Below, in pieces: positions 32,659 through 42,007 of a stretch of 64,000 nucleotides of DNA. Source of the DNA: Phycisphaeraceae bacterium (GTDB lineage: Bacteria > Planctomycetota > Phycisphaerae > Phycisphaerales > Phycisphaeraceae); assembly GCA_028284155.1 (NCBI GenBank), contig JANQSF010000006.1, positions 114,491 through 178,490 of the forward strand, in the 5' to 3' direction. The first letter of the stretch is position 1, and the number at the start of each line of letters is the position of its first letter. A program made the position numbers and the translations under genes. Under the pieces are notes generated by a model. It was not told the origin of the DNA and made no database searches. It was given only the letters and a program-made list of their open reading frames with translations.

Positions 32659-33033
32659 CGAAAGCTCCAATGCGACGGGTCGGCACCCCATTGGCCGACC
32701 TTGGGAAGTTGAATCGGGGCCGCGTCTCCACGACGACCACTGCCGGCCTGCAAACGCAGGACAGACCAACCGCCAGTGGCCCGATTCACTGTCGCCTACC
32801 GGAGTTTTTGTGGGTCGGATGCGATTTCTTTGCCTGCTGATGAAAAAAACATGGCCACCACGGCGTTCAGCGTTCATAGTTTCGGCATCCGGGCCGCGCG
32901 CAGTGTATGCGCCGCCCGAGCCGAAACGTCTGTAACAACGGCGTCAAAAGGCGCGATTCAGCCGAGGGCGACTGGCCGGCCACCTAGAATGGCGCTCGCC
33001 CCGGACTCATAACCCGAACAGGATGACCATCGC
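32659..33033. other. Intergenic region between the EF-hand gene and gspE
   Basis: 375 bp without a supported gene. On the EF-hand side two stem-loops are present: 32678-32684 with 32694-32700 (GGTCGGC arms), and 32737-32742 with 32774-32779 enclosing an inner CCTGC/GCAGG stem. Together they could form a structured 5' leader for the EF-hand mRNA. On the gspE side a TAGAAT hexamer is noted separately. A short frame starting at 32819 has no supporting signal and is not called. Confidence 0.5.
32985..32990 (+). promoter_or_regulatory. Candidate -10 box for the type II secretion operon (TAGAAT)
   Basis: TAGAAT lies 43 nt before the gspE ATG, giving a leader of about 35 nt if used. No clear -35 box is seen. 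As the only strong -10-like hexamer before gspE, it is the best candidate promoter for the run of genes to 55491. Confidence 0.35.
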
Positions 33034-34734
33034 ATGGACGTGGTTGACGCCCTGCTCGCCCAGGGCCAGATTACCGAAGCACAACTGACCGAGGCTCGTG
33101 AAGCCGCGCAGGAGAACGGCCACGCCGGCCGCGTTGATCGCGCGCTGATCGAGCTCGGCCACGTTGAAGAGGACGACCTGCTCCGCGTGGCCGGCGAGCA
33201 GTTGCACATCCCGGTCGTCGACCTGACCAAGGCGGAGGTCGATCGTGAGACGCTGGCAGCTATGCCGTCGCGACTCGTTCACCAGAAAACGCTGTTCCCC
33301 GTCGACCGAAGCAACGGCACGCTGCGCGTCGCGACTTGCGATCCTTACAACCTCTACGCGTTGGACGAAGTTCGACTCGCAACCGGGCTGCACGTCGAGC
33401 CGGTGCTCGCGCCCGAGTACCAGTTGCGCGCGTTGATCAAGACGCACTACGGCGTCGGCGGCGACACGCTCGACAAACTCATCGGCGACGAAGACGACGG
33501 GATCGAAACACTCGACGAGGGCACAGGCGGCGAAGGCGCTTCCGACGACCTGCTGAAGATGGCGCAAGAGGCGAGCGTTATCAAGCTGGTCAACGAGATT
33601 TTTCTCGAAGCGTTCAACGAACGCGCCAGCGACATCCACATCGAGCCATACGAAAACGACCTGCGTGTGCGTTACCGCATCGACGGCGTGCTGCAGGACG
33701 CGAAGGTACCGCCGACGATCCGCCGGTTCCAAGCCGCGATCATCAGCCGCATCAAGATCATGTCGCACCTGAACATCGCGGAGAAACGGCTTCCGCAGGA
33801 CGGGCGGATCAAGCTGCGCGTCGGCGGGCGGCAAGTCGATATCCGCGTCAGCGTCATCCCGATGCTGTTCGGCGAAGGCGTCGTGATGCGTGTGCTCGAC
33901 AAGTCGACCGTGCTCTACACGCTGACCGACCTGGGCATGGCCGACGACACCTTCGCCATCTTTGAAGACCAGATCAAACGGCCGCACGGCATTATCCTGG
34001 TCACCGGCCCGACCGGCAGCGGCAAGACGACAACGCTCTACGCCGCGCTTTCGGCGATCGTCAGTGACACGATCAAAGTGCTCACTGTTGAAGACCCTGT
34101 CGAGTATCACTTGGACGGCATCAATCAGATCCAGGTCAACTCGAAGATCGACTTCAGCTTTGCACGCGGCTTGCGCGCGATCCTGCGTCACGACCCGGAC
34201 GTGGTGATGATCGGTGAAATCCGCGACCGCGAGACGGCTGAGGCGGCGATCCAGGCCGCGATGACCGGCCACCTCGTGCTTTCAACACTGCACACGAACG
34301 ACGCATCGTCGTCGGCCACGCGCCTTGTGGACATGGGCGTTGAACCTTTCCTGGTCACGAGCACGCTGAACGCGGCGATGGCGCAGCGGCTGGTGCGGAC
34401 AATCTGCTCGGACTGCAAAGAGGCTTACGAGCCGAGCGAGGCCGACCGCGTCACTATGCCGGCCGACTTCGCGTTGGAGCCGGGCGAACAGCTTTACCGC
34501 GGCGTGGGCTGCCGCAAGTGCAACCAGACGGGCTACCGCGGACGAACGGGCTTGTTCGAATTGATGGCCTGCACGGATGAGATCCGTGAAAAGGTCATGG
34601 CCCACGCCCCGGCGCACGAGGTGCAAAACGTCGCGCGTTCGCAGGGGTTGCGTTTGTTACGTGAAGACGGTTGGCGACGTGTCCGCGCGGGCGAGACGAC
34701 GCCGGAAGAGGTGACGCGGAGCACGAAGGTCTAA
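33034..34734 (+). CDS. gspE: Type II secretion ATPase GspE
   Basis: 566 residues. The N-terminal MshEN/GspE-N domain (1-150) is followed by the secretion ATPase. Walker A is GPTGSGKT (residues 325-332). The Asp-box region reads EDPVEY, and Walker B is LRHDPDVVMIGEIRD, with the His box TLHTNDA after it. Two CxxC pairs (CSDC and CRKC) form the zinc-binding C-terminal element typical of GspE/PilB. It is a cytoplasmic hexameric ATPase that drives pseudopilus assembly. It is first in an uninterrupted run of T2SS genes, which favours GspE over PilB. Confidence 0.93.
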   Translation: MDVVDALLAQGQITEAQLTEAREAAQENGHAGRVDRALIELGHVEEDDLLRVAGEQLHIPVVDLTKAEVDRETLAAMPSRLVHQKTLFPVDRSNGTLRVATCDPYNLYALDEVRLATGLHVEPVLAPEYQLRALIKTHYGVGGDTLDKLIGDEDDGIETLDEGTGGEGASDDLLKMAQEASVIKLVNEIFLEAFNERASDIHIEPYENDLRVRYRIDGVLQDAKVPPTIRRFQAAIISRIKIMSHLNIAEKRLPQDGRIKLRVGGRQVDIRVSVIPMLFGEGVVMRVLDKSTVLYTLTDLGMADDTFAIFEDQIKRPHGIILVTGPTGSGKTTTLYAALSAIVSDTIKVLTVEDPVEYHLDGINQIQVNSKIDFSFARGLRAILRHDPDVVMIGEIRDRETAEAAIQAAMTGHLVLSTLHTNDASSSATRLVDMGVEPFLVTSTLNAAMAQRLVRTICSDCKEAYEPSEADRVTMPADFALEPGEQLYRGVGCRKCNQTGYRGRTGLFELMACTDEIREKVMAHAPAHEVQNVARSQGLRLLREDGWRRVRAGETTPEEVTRSTKV

Positions 34735-34743
34735 TCAATCGTC

Positions 34744-35946
34744 ATGGCTCACTTTCAGTACATCGCGCGCACGACTTCCGGCGAAAGGGTCACGGGAGTG
34801 ATCGAGGCCGGCAACATGTCGGCCGCAAGCCAGATCCTCGGCGAGCAGTCGTTGTTCCCCGTGCGTGTCACGGAGCAGGCAGCGCCCGGCGGCGCGCCCC
34901 AAGCGGGCGACGGCCTGCGTCTGAAAGTGCGCGACCTTTCGGCGATGTTTGAACAGTTGGCCGACCTGCTGCGCGCGGGTGTGCCAATGCTGCGCGCTTT
35001 GGAAACGCTCATCAAGACGAGCAGCAACGCCCGGCTCGAAGCGGTGGTCAAACATTTGCGCGACCGCGTCGCGGAAGGCAAAGGCCTGCACGAAGCGATG
35101 GGCGAGTTGCCCAAAGTCTTCAACACACTCACGGTCGCGATGGTGCGTGCCGGTGAACGTGGCGGCTTCCTTGAGCAGGTCATGACCGACCTGTCCGGCT
35201 ACCTCGAACGGCAGGACGAGTTGCGCTCGCGCGTGCGCGGCGCGATGATCTACCCCGCCGTGCTGGTCACCGTCGGCATCGGTGTCGTCGGGCTGTGCCT
35301 TGTTTGGCTGGTTCCCAAGTTCAAGCCGCTGTTCGCCGGCATCGACCTGCCGCTGCCGACGCGTGTGTTGTTCGCCGCCAGCGACATGATCTCCGTCTAT
35401 TGGCCGACGACGCTCGGCCTGCTTGGCATCATCGCGATCATCGCTCTGCTCTGGCTGCGGTCCGAGGCGGGCAAGACGCTTGGGTCCCGCATCCTCCTGC
35501 GTGTGCCCGTGATGGGCAGGACCATGCTCATGGTCAGCCTGACGCGGTTCTGCCGAATCCTGGGCACGATGCTGGCCAGCGGCGTGCCGATCATCCAGGC
35601 GTTGTCGATCAGCCGCGACGCGGCCGGCCTGCCGGCGCTGGCGGAAACGACGGAAGAGGCCATCGAGTCGGTTCGCGGCGGTCAGGGCTTAAGCCCGCCG
35701 CTGCGGGCGTCGGGCCTGATCCCGCCTCAGATCATCGAAATGATCGCCGTGGCTGAGGAGTCGAATCAGCTCGAAAAAACGCTCCTGAAGATCGCTGACA
35801 CGGTGGAAAGACGCACAAATCGCCAGGTTGACCAGGCGGTACGCATGCTGGAGCCGGTCATCCTCGTTGTGCTGGCAGGGACAATCCTGTTCGTCGCCCT
35901 TGGGCTGTTGTTCCCGATCTTTACCATGGCGAGGTCGATTAGCTGA
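34744..35946 (+). CDS. gspF: Type II secretion inner-membrane protein GspF
   Basis: 400 residues. Two T2SSF domains (about 70-190 and 270-395) each contain the AGVPMLRALETL or SGVPIIQALSIS signature, with three membrane helices near 165-195, 220-240 and 370-395. It is the polytopic platform that links the ATPase to the pseudopilus base. It starts 9 bp after gspE. The 166-bp gap to gspG holds a small hairpin (36022-36039) and a strong ribosome-binding site for gspG. Confidence 0.93.
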   Translation: MAHFQYIARTTSGERVTGVIEAGNMSAASQILGEQSLFPVRVTEQAAPGGAPQAGDGLRLKVRDLSAMFEQLADLLRAGVPMLRALETLIKTSSNARLEAVVKHLRDRVAEGKGLHEAMGELPKVFNTLTVAMVRAGERGGFLEQVMTDLSGYLERQDELRSRVRGAMIYPAVLVTVGIGVVGLCLVWLVPKFKPLFAGIDLPLPTRVLFAASDMISVYWPTTLGLLGIIAIIALLWLRSEAGKTLGSRILLRVPVMGRTMLMVSLTRFCRILGTMLASGVPIIQALSISRDAAGLPALAETTEEAIESVRGGQGLSPPLRASGLIPPQIIEMIAVAEESNQLEKTLLKIADTVERRTNRQVDQAVRMLEPVILVVLAGTILFVALGLLFPIFTMARSIS

Positions 35947-36112
35947 GTCATGGAAACCGGATTTCGAGCCCTCTCCGCCCTTTTGGGGGCCTGGAGACGG
36001 GCTTTAACTTTGTTTGAAACCCCCACCTGCCCTGGTGGGTATGCAAACTCAGACGCCCGCCGCGAACCTGCGCGGTCGGTACACCCTTAACGACTCGAAG
36101 GAGTATCGAGAC

Positions 36113-36586
36113 ATGAATCGCAACCGAATCGCTCGCAATGACTTCAAAGGCGGCTTCACCCTCGTCGAGGTGTTGCTGGTCATTGCGATCATCGGCATCC
36201 TCGCCACCGTCCTCGTCGTGACGATCGGCGGCACGCCCGACGCGGCGAAGAAAGACACCACGGAGATCCAGATCAAGCAGATTGCCGGCGCGCTGGAGAA
36301 GTTCGCCGCGCGAATTGGCCGGTACCCGACCGACAGCGAAGGCCTGCAGGCCCTGCTGACCGCCCCACAATTCGAAGACGAATCGCTCGCGGAGAAGTGG
36401 TCCGGCCCGTACTTGCAGCCGGAGCAGTTAAAAGACCCCTGGAACAACGACATCAACTACGAAGTCGCCGACGCCGGTTCTGACTTCGCTGGCGGCAAGA
36501 AATACAAGCTGACTTCCAACGGCCCGGACGGCACGGCCAACAGCGAAGACGACATCAGCAACATCACGGAAAACCAGGACGGCTAA
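36113..36586 (+). CDS. gspG: Major pseudopilin GspG
   Basis: 157 residues. The prepilin cleavage site is G14|F15 in KGGFTLVEV, with Glu19 at +5. The helix ALVLIVIAIIGILATV-like stretch follows, and the C-terminal part contains LKDPWNNDINYE and SNGPDG, the calcium-site region typical of GspG. It polymerises into the pseudopilus after cleavage by a prepilin peptidase, not encoded here. AAGGAG at 36098-36103 (9 nt before the ATG) decides the start; an upstream in-frame Met lacks a good site and would put a long leader before the cleavage motif. Confidence 0.94.
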   Translation: MNRNRIARNDFKGGFTLVEVLLVIAIIGILATVLVVTIGGTPDAAKKDTTEIQIKQIAGALEKFAARIGRYPTDSEGLQALLTAPQFEDESLAEKWSGPYLQPEQLKDPWNNDINYEVADAGSDFAGGKKYKLTSNGPDGTANSEDDISNITENQDG

Positions 36587-36594
36587 GGGGTTTC

Positions 36595-37290
36595 ATGACA
36601 GGTGAGTCGCCGACCCAATCCGAGTCGGTCAGGGGCCGTAGTGCGGGGCCGTGTCGATCTCAGACGCGTGAGGCATCGCCGCGCCCCAATCGTGCCGCGA
36701 CCGCCTTTACGCTGATCGAGGTCCTGCTGGCGATCGCCGTGTTGTCCGTCTTGGTCGCTGTTCTGGCCATCGCCTCGAGCACCGGCCCGGATTCGATCAA
36801 ATTCGACGAAGGCGTGCTGCGATTCGAAACCATGTTGCACGTCATGCGGGCCGAGGCCGCCAACAAGGGCCGGCGCTTCCGCATCGCGTTCGACGAAGAC
36901 GACCAGTCCATCAAGATTGAATACGAGCCGCAGCCGCTGGCGCAGCCCGGCCAGTACATCACGTGGGAGGACACAAGTTGGACGGAACTTGTCCCGCGAG
37001 AGTCGCTGATGGTCGACCGCTGCGTGCTCACCGGCGACAGCGCGTATCGCACGCTCACGTTCGCCTCGGGTGACACCCGCGACGCCACCGGCGCTGAGGT
37101 CGAAACGGTGGTATTCGAGCCAGACGGCACCAGCGACTCGGCACGGATCGAGCTTCTCCCGACCGACCAGCGTGACAAACGCCGCGCATTGATCGAACTG
37201 GACGGCCGAACCGGTCTGTTCACCACCAGCGTCATGACACCCAGCGAATGGGACACCTACGAGCAGGAGCAGTCGGATCTCTCCCCGTGA
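36595..37290 (+). CDS. gspH: Minor pseudopilin GspH-like
   Basis: 231 residues. A prepilin-like motif AFTLIEVLL with Glu42 at +5 follows a 37-residue basic leader. The -1 residue is Ala37, not the usual Gly, which could slow or change processing. The globular part (about 65-225) is strand-rich with FRIAFDEDDQ and ALIELDGRTG, fitting the GspH fold. Position after gspG and before gspI supports the call. It starts 8 bp after the gspG stop. Confidence 0.82.
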   Translation: MTGESPTQSESVRGRSAGPCRSQTREASPRPNRAATAFTLIEVLLAIAVLSVLVAVLAIASSTGPDSIKFDEGVLRFETMLHVMRAEAANKGRRFRIAFDEDDQSIKIEYEPQPLAQPGQYITWEDTSWTELVPRESLMVDRCVLTGDSAYRTLTFASGDTRDATGAEVETVVFEPDGTSDSARIELLPTDQRDKRRALIELDGRTGLFTTSVMTPSEWDTYEQEQSDLSP

Positions 37291-37328
37291 AGCTACGCGG
37301 GCAAGCCGACAATGACCGATAAGCCAGT

Positions 37329-37853
37329 ATGCAAGTCGTTGCCCCTAATCAACTTCGCCCGATCGCGCGTGGCCGCCGCCGCGGCGCGATCCTGCTCGAG
37401 GTCGTCGTGGGGCTGTCGCTCGTCGTGGTGGCGGCGGTGTTCATCCTCGACGGGTTGAACACCTCGCTGCGATCGACCCGCCGGGCGTCGCTGGAAGCCA
37501 CCGCCGCCGACCTGCAGGTGACAATCACGTCGTTTCTGCAAATGGGCGTCGTCGAAATGGTCAACGACGGCCCTCGTGCTTTCGAAGATCCGCTGCCGAT
37601 CGATCACGTCATCGACCCGAACTGGACATGGGAATTGGTCGTCAGCGAGTTGTCGACCGAGTCGGCCGTGCCGCCGGAGATGGCGCCCGACCTGCGGCAG
37701 GTGCAGGTCGTTATTCGGCATGAAGAAGAGGACTACGTCCTGCGTTCGACGCGGCTCATGCGCGTCCCGCCTTTGGAAGAAGAGGAAGAAGGTGCCGACG
37801 ACGACCTCGGTCTGCCGGACGGCTTGCCCGCCGGGGTGGGGGTGACGCCATGA
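37329..37853 (+). CDS. gspI: Minor pseudopilin GspI-like
   Basis: 174 residues. The motif RRRG19|A20ILLEVVVGLSL has Gly at -1 and Glu24 at +5. The following helix and a short globular part match GspI in size. The C terminus is a Glu/Asp-rich tail with Gly/Pro. Its TGA overlaps the ATG of gspJ by four bases, indicating translational coupling. Gene order (G-H-I-J) supports the name. Confidence 0.8.
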   Translation: MQVVAPNQLRPIARGRRRGAILLEVVVGLSLVVVAAVFILDGLNTSLRSTRRASLEATAADLQVTITSFLQMGVVEMVNDGPRAFEDPLPIDHVIDPNWTWELVVSELSTESAVPPEMAPDLRQVQVVIRHEEEDYVLRSTRLMRVPPLEEEEEGADDDLGLPDGLPAGVGVTP

Positions 37854-38587
37854 CGATGCACAGACCACGCATCGCGCATGCGCGACGCGCTTTCACACTG
37901 ACCGAGGTCGTGCTGAGCATCGGCCTGGCGCTTGGGCTGATGGGCACGTTGCTGTGGTTCTATCAACACGCGGCCGACACGCGCGACACCATCGGCCAGG
38001 ACCTCGACCGTTTGCAACAACGCAGGCTGGTCATGGACCGCGTCACCGAGCAACTGCGCGGCGCGATGTCGCATCGGTTTCTCAACATCGGCCTCGAAGG
38101 CCAGACCGACCGTGTGACGTTCATCGCCGCCCGCCTGCCCGGCAACGCCGCGTGGGCGGTGCGCGACGGGACGGACGACTTTGTCCCGCCCGAGCAGGAC
38201 GTGGTGTTGACCTCGTTCGCGTTGCGCATCGAAGAAGACGAGGACGGCTACGGCGTGATCCGCGGCGTCGAGATGCAAACGCAGAAACTGATCGCGACCG
38301 AAACCGCGGAAGAAGGTGAAGGCATCGAGTCGGCGCTGTTGTCGTCTGACTTCCTGTTCGTCCGCTTCCGCTACTGGGACGACGAAGGACAGGCCTGGCT
38401 GGATACGTGGGAAGAGGGCGGCATCCCCAAGGCGATCGAGGTCGCCTTCGGTTATGAGCCGCTGGAAGAAGACGCCGAGCCGATCGACTACCCGCATGAA
38501 CTGGTCAGCCGGGTGATCTACCTGCCCGGCGCGGCCGAACCTCAGGACGGGCTGGAAGAATTGCTTCGTTCACTGGGCGCGCCCTGA
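37850..38587 (+). CDS. gspJ: Minor pseudopilin GspJ-like
   Basis: 245 residues. A14|F15[10 protein letters not shown] is the prepilin motif, with Glu19 at +5 but Ala at -1, like gspH. The helix is followed by a strand-rich domain with [11 protein letters not shown] and [12 protein letters not shown], as in GspJ. The C terminus is acidic. It overlaps gspI by 4 bp (ATGA). Confidence 0.82.
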   Translation: MTMHRPRIAHARRAFTLTEVVLSIGLALGLMGTLLWFYQHAADTRDTIGQDLDRLQQRRLVMDRVTEQLRGAMSHRFLNIGLEGQTDRVTFIAARLPGNAAWAVRDGTDDFVPPEQDVVLTSFALRIEEDEDGYGVIRGVEMQTQKLIATETAEEGEGIESALLSSDFLFVRFRYWDDEGQAWLDTWEEGGIPKAIEVAFGYEPLEEDAEPIDYPHELVSRVIYLPGAAEPQDGLEELLRSLGAP

Positions 38588-38649
38588 CTCGGCCTCACAC
38601 AACGCTTGATTAGACGAGTTCAACAAGACACGAACGACCTGACCGCACG

Positions 38650-40113
38650 ATGAACACGCCGCACGACAACACGACGAGCACGAGCCGGCACGAACGGCGT
38701 GCGCTGTCGATTCGCCCGCGCGGCGTTGTGCTGTTGGCCGTGTTGATCGTGATCACGATGTCGGCGATGGTCGCGGCCAGCCTGCTGTTCCGTATGCGGG
38801 CTGAGACGGCCACGTCCGCCGCCACGCTTTCCGGTGACCAGGCCCACGACGCGGCGATGAGCGGCATTGACACGGTCATCGCCATGCTCACCGCCCCGCC
38901 GCTCGAAGGCGCGCTGCCGCCGCTTAGCGACACGTCGCTCTGGCTGGACAACCCCGACATGCTCAAGAACCAGCTCGTCGTCGACGACGGCGCCAACCGC
39001 TGGTACTTCACGATCTACGCACCCAGTTCGGTCGACCCGGACAGCCCGCGATTCGGCGTCATCGACGAGACCGGCAAGGTCAATATCAACATCGCGCCCG
39101 ACGAAGTCTTGCTGAGCCTGCCGGGCATGACGCCTGAACTGCTCGACACGCTGCGCGACTACCTGGACAACAACGATGAGACGCGGCCCGACGGCGCGGA
39201 GCAAGACTACTACGACCAACTGCCCACCCCCTACCTCATCCGCAACGGCCCGCTGACGACGCTCGAAGAGTTGCTGCTCGTTAAAGGCTTCAATGCGTCG
39301 ATTCTTTATGGAGAAGACGCGAACTTCAACGGCCTGCTGGAACCGAACGAAGACGACGGCGACGAGAGTTTCCCGCCGGACGACAACGACGGCCAATTGA
39401 ATCGCGGCCTGCTCGGCGCGGCGACTGTTGATACCACCGGTCCCGACACCGACGCAGAGGGCAATCAGCGCATCAACCTGAACGGCCGAAACAGCAACCT
39501 GCGCGACACCGGCCTTTCCGACGCGACAATTTCGTTCATCGAAAGTGTCCGGGCGGACGGCGTGCAGTTCACGCACCCCAGCCAACTGCTGGGTATGACA
39601 CACCGCGTCCAGCGAAACGACCGACGATCGGGGCTGACGCAGGGGCAGACGCTTCGTTCACCCGTCGACGCCACCGACTTGCCGATCGTCATGGACAAAC
39701 TGACGACCAACCCCGGCGGTCGACGCGTGCCGATCTTCGGCCTGCTCAATGTAAATACCGCGTCGGTCGCCGCGCTGGCGGCGCTGCCGCAGATCGATGC
39801 GACGCTGGCACAGCAGATCGCCGAGACGCGTGTCACGCTCGACCCGCAACAACTGACTTCGACGGCCTGGCTGTACACAGAGGGGTTGCTTGACGAAGAA
39901 GCGTATAAGGCAGTCGCCCCACTGCTCACGCCACGCGGCTATCAGTTCCGCATCCGATCCATCGGGTTCGGCGTGCCCAGCGGGCGGTTCCGTATCATGG
40001 AAGTGATCGTTGACTTTGCGCAGGACCCGCCACGCATTGTTTACCAACGTGACCTGACCCGGCTCGGCCTGCCATTTCCACTCGACGCTGAACAGGAGGA
40101 ACTCGGGACGTAA
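38650..40113 (+). CDS. gspK: Minor pseudopilin GspK
   Basis: 487 residues. The motif RPRG25|V26VLLAVLIVIT has Gly at -1 but Ala30 at +5 where other pilins have Glu, as is typical of GspK, which caps the pseudopilus tip. The large insertion domain (about 100-330) includes NINIAPDEVLLSLPGM, a helix-hairpin-helix-like stretch seen in GspK, and an Asp/Asn-rich loop (SFPPDDNDG) that may bind calcium. It begins 62 bp after gspJ. Confidence 0.88.
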   Translation: MNTPHDNTTSTSRHERRALSIRPRGVVLLAVLIVITMSAMVAASLLFRMRAETATSAATLSGDQAHDAAMSGIDTVIAMLTAPPLEGALPPLSDTSLWLDNPDMLKNQLVVDDGANRWYFTIYAPSSVDPDSPRFGVIDETGKVNINIAPDEVLLSLPGMTPELLDTLRDYLDNNDETRPDGAEQDYYDQLPTPYLIRNGPLTTLEELLLVKGFNASILYGEDANFNGLLEPNEDDGDESFPPDDNDGQLNRGLLGAATVDTTGPDTDAEGNQRINLNGRNSNLRDTGLSDATISFIESVRADGVQFTHPSQLLGMTHRVQRNDRRSGLTQGQTLRSPVDATDLPIVMDKLTTNPGGRRVPIFGLLNVNTASVAALAALPQIDATLAQQIAETRVTLDPQQLTSTAWLYTEGLLDEEAYKAVAPLLTPRGYQFRIRSIGFGVPSGRFRIMEVIVDFAQDPPRIVYQRDLTRLGLPFPLDAEQEELGT

Positions 40114-40156
40114 TCGCGTAACGGCGTAATCAACAACGACCCGTGAAACCATCATC

Positions 40157-42007
40157 ATGCCCTTTGGTCTTTTTGAATCCCGATCCCGTTCGGCCGCGCC
40201 GCCGAGTCGATTCGTCGCTCTTGATATCGACGGCGGCGTGTTGCGTGTCGTCGACGCCGAGCCGCGTGGCGACAAACCGAGGTGCCGCAAGCTCGCGACT
40301 GTCCCACTGCCCGTCGACCTCGACCGCGAGAACGCGTCCGAAGTCGGGCGGGCCATTGGCGACGCACTCCGCCAGTTGAAGCTCGACGACCTCAAGGCCG
40401 TCATGGACGTCCCGCGCGGCAAGGCCGTGCTCAAGACGCTCACGCTCCCAACTGCCGACGCAAGCGAACTGCCCGGCATGGTCCGGTTCCAGGTCGAAAG
40501 CGACCTGCCGTTTGCCATCGACGAAGCGGTGATTGACTTCACGCTCGAGTCGCCGCCCGAAAGCGAGCCGTCCGCAAACGGCACGCAACCCGTGCTTGTC
40601 GCCGTGGTCAAGCAGGACGTCGTGTCGTGGTACGAGCAGGTCGCCGCGGAAGCGAAGATCAAACTCCACGCCATCGGCCTGCGGCCGTACGCCGACGTCT
40701 GCTGCCTCCAGGCATGCGTAACACCCGAGCAGTGGCAACAGACACTTGCCTTGGTTCACCTGCACCAGACCGAAGCCGAGATCAACGTCGTCACACGTGG
40801 CGTCATGACGTTCAGCCGATCGGCCACCGTGCCGCGCGGCAACGGCACGGCCATCGACGCGCTGGCGGTCGAGGTCATCCGAACAATCCAGAGCGCCACC
40901 GCCGCGCAGGGCAGTTCGAAGGTCGATCGCGTTTTCATCGCCGGTGACACGGGCAACGAAACCAAGGTCGTTGACACGCTCGCGCAGAGGTTGAGCCTGC
41001 CCTGTGAAGTACTCGACCCGACGGCTGCGCTCAAGCTCAAGAAGTCCAAAGCCGACCCGCGCGGCCTGGTCACGCCGCTGGGCCTGGCGATCGGGCACGG
41101 CGTTGAAGGCCGCGTCCCCTTCGACCTGTTGAACCCGAAGCGGCCGCCTGTCGAACGCGACCTGCGCAAGCTGCGCATGATCGGCGGCGGCGTGGCGGCG
41201 GCGCTCCTCATGCTCGTCCTGTTCACGATCGGCATCACGCGCAAGAACGCCGAGGAAACCCGATTAGCCGAGTTGCGCGGTCGGCACACGAAACTGACTA
41301 ACGATCTCAAGCCCGTTACTCGCTTGAAGAAGCGTTTGGCCGAGATCGAGCAGTGGCAGAAAGAAAGCCGCGCCTGGCTCGACCACTGGGCGAATGTCAC
41401 CGCCTTGTTCCCTGGGCCGAAAGACGCGTACGTCACCAGCCTGAAAGGGACGGCTGCGGGCACGATTCAGATCTCGTTGCGGGCCAAGTCGCAGACCGTC
41501 ATCAACGACCTGGCCGACCGGCTGCGCAAGGCGGGCTACTCGGTCAAGCCTCACAACAAACAACCGGCAGTCGACCAGTATGGCTACACGCAAGACACCA
41601 TGCTGACGTTGACACCGACCGACAACGTCAAGATCGACGTCAAGTCCTTGCGCGCCGAACCGCGTCCGAGCGACGACGGCTCGAAAACAATGATCAGCCA
41701 GCGCCGCTCAAGCTATTCGTCGCGCACGTCGAGCTATCGGCCTTCAACATCGTCTTCGTCGCGCAGTGACGACTCCCGGTCGTCCGCGAACAACGAACGT
41801 TCGTCGTCTTCAACGCAGGGCAGTTCCGAGCGCGGCTCGTCGAACTCACGGACGGACGAACGCTCGTCTTCGAGCAGTCGATCAAGTGATGAGCGATCGT
41901 CATCGTCGTCGCGCGAGAGAAGTTCATCAAGCGGCCGCGACGACGACCGTTCTTCGTCGTCGCGCAGCCGGTCGTCCCGTGACTCCAAAGGAGGTCGTTC
42001 ACGCTGA
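40157..42007 (+). CDS. gspL: GspL/PilM-like assembly protein with Ser/Arg-rich C-terminal tail
   Basis: 616 residues. Residues of about 18-330 form an actin-like PilM/GspL cytoplasmic domain (VALDIDGGVLRVVDAE; DLPFAIDEAV). A membrane helix lies at about 341-362 (GGGVAAALLMLVLF). A periplasmic coiled coil and a PilN/GspL ferredoxin-like domain follow (about 375-500). From about residue 514 to the end the sequence is a low-complexity tail of Ser, Arg and Asp, with many SSSSR steps. The tail has no counterpart in standard GspL. The stop overlaps gspM's ATG (TGATG). It would link GspE to the periplasmic part of the machine. Confidence 0.82.
   Translation: MPFGLFESRSRSAAPPSRFVALDIDGGVLRVVDAEPRGDKPRCRKLATVPLPVDLDRENASEVGRAIGDALRQLKLDDLKAVMDVPRGKAVLKTLTLPTADASELPGMVRFQVESDLPFAIDEAVIDFTLESPPESEPSANGTQPVLVAVVKQDVVSWYEQVAAEAKIKLHAIGLRPYADVCCLQACVTPEQWQQTLALVHLHQTEAEINVVTRGVMTFSRSATVPRGNGTAIDALAVEVIRTIQSATAAQGSSKVDRVFIAGDTGNETKVVDTLAQRLSLPCEVLDPTAALKLKKSKADPRGLVTPLGLAIGHGVEGRVPFDLLNPKRPPVERDLRKLRMIGGGVAAALLMLVLFTIGITRKNAEETRLAELRGRHTKLTNDLKPVTRLKKRLAEIEQWQKESRAWLDHWANVTALFPGPKDAYVTSLKGTAAGTIQISLRAKSQTVINDLADRLRKAGYSVKPHNKQPAVDQYGYTQDTMLTLTPTDNVKIDVKSLRAEPRPSDDGSKTMISQRRSSYSSRTSSYRPSTSSSSRSDDSRSSANNERSSSSTQGSSERGSSNSRTDERSSSSSRSSDERSSSSSRERSSSSGRDDDRSSSSRSRSSRDSKGGRSR

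Noticed and set aside
32819..32935. Short open frame upstream of gspE
   Set aside because: No ribosome-binding site, no homology, and it lies in the divergent promoter region.
33007..34272. A 421-codon open frame antisense to gspE
   Set aside because: The sense strand is an intact GspE; the antisense frame has no recognisable domain or start signal.
36022..36039. Small hairpin between gspF and gspG as a terminator
   Set aside because: The 6-bp stem (CCCACC/GGTGGG) has no T-run. It may only moderate read-through, and evidence is too weak to list it as a terminator.
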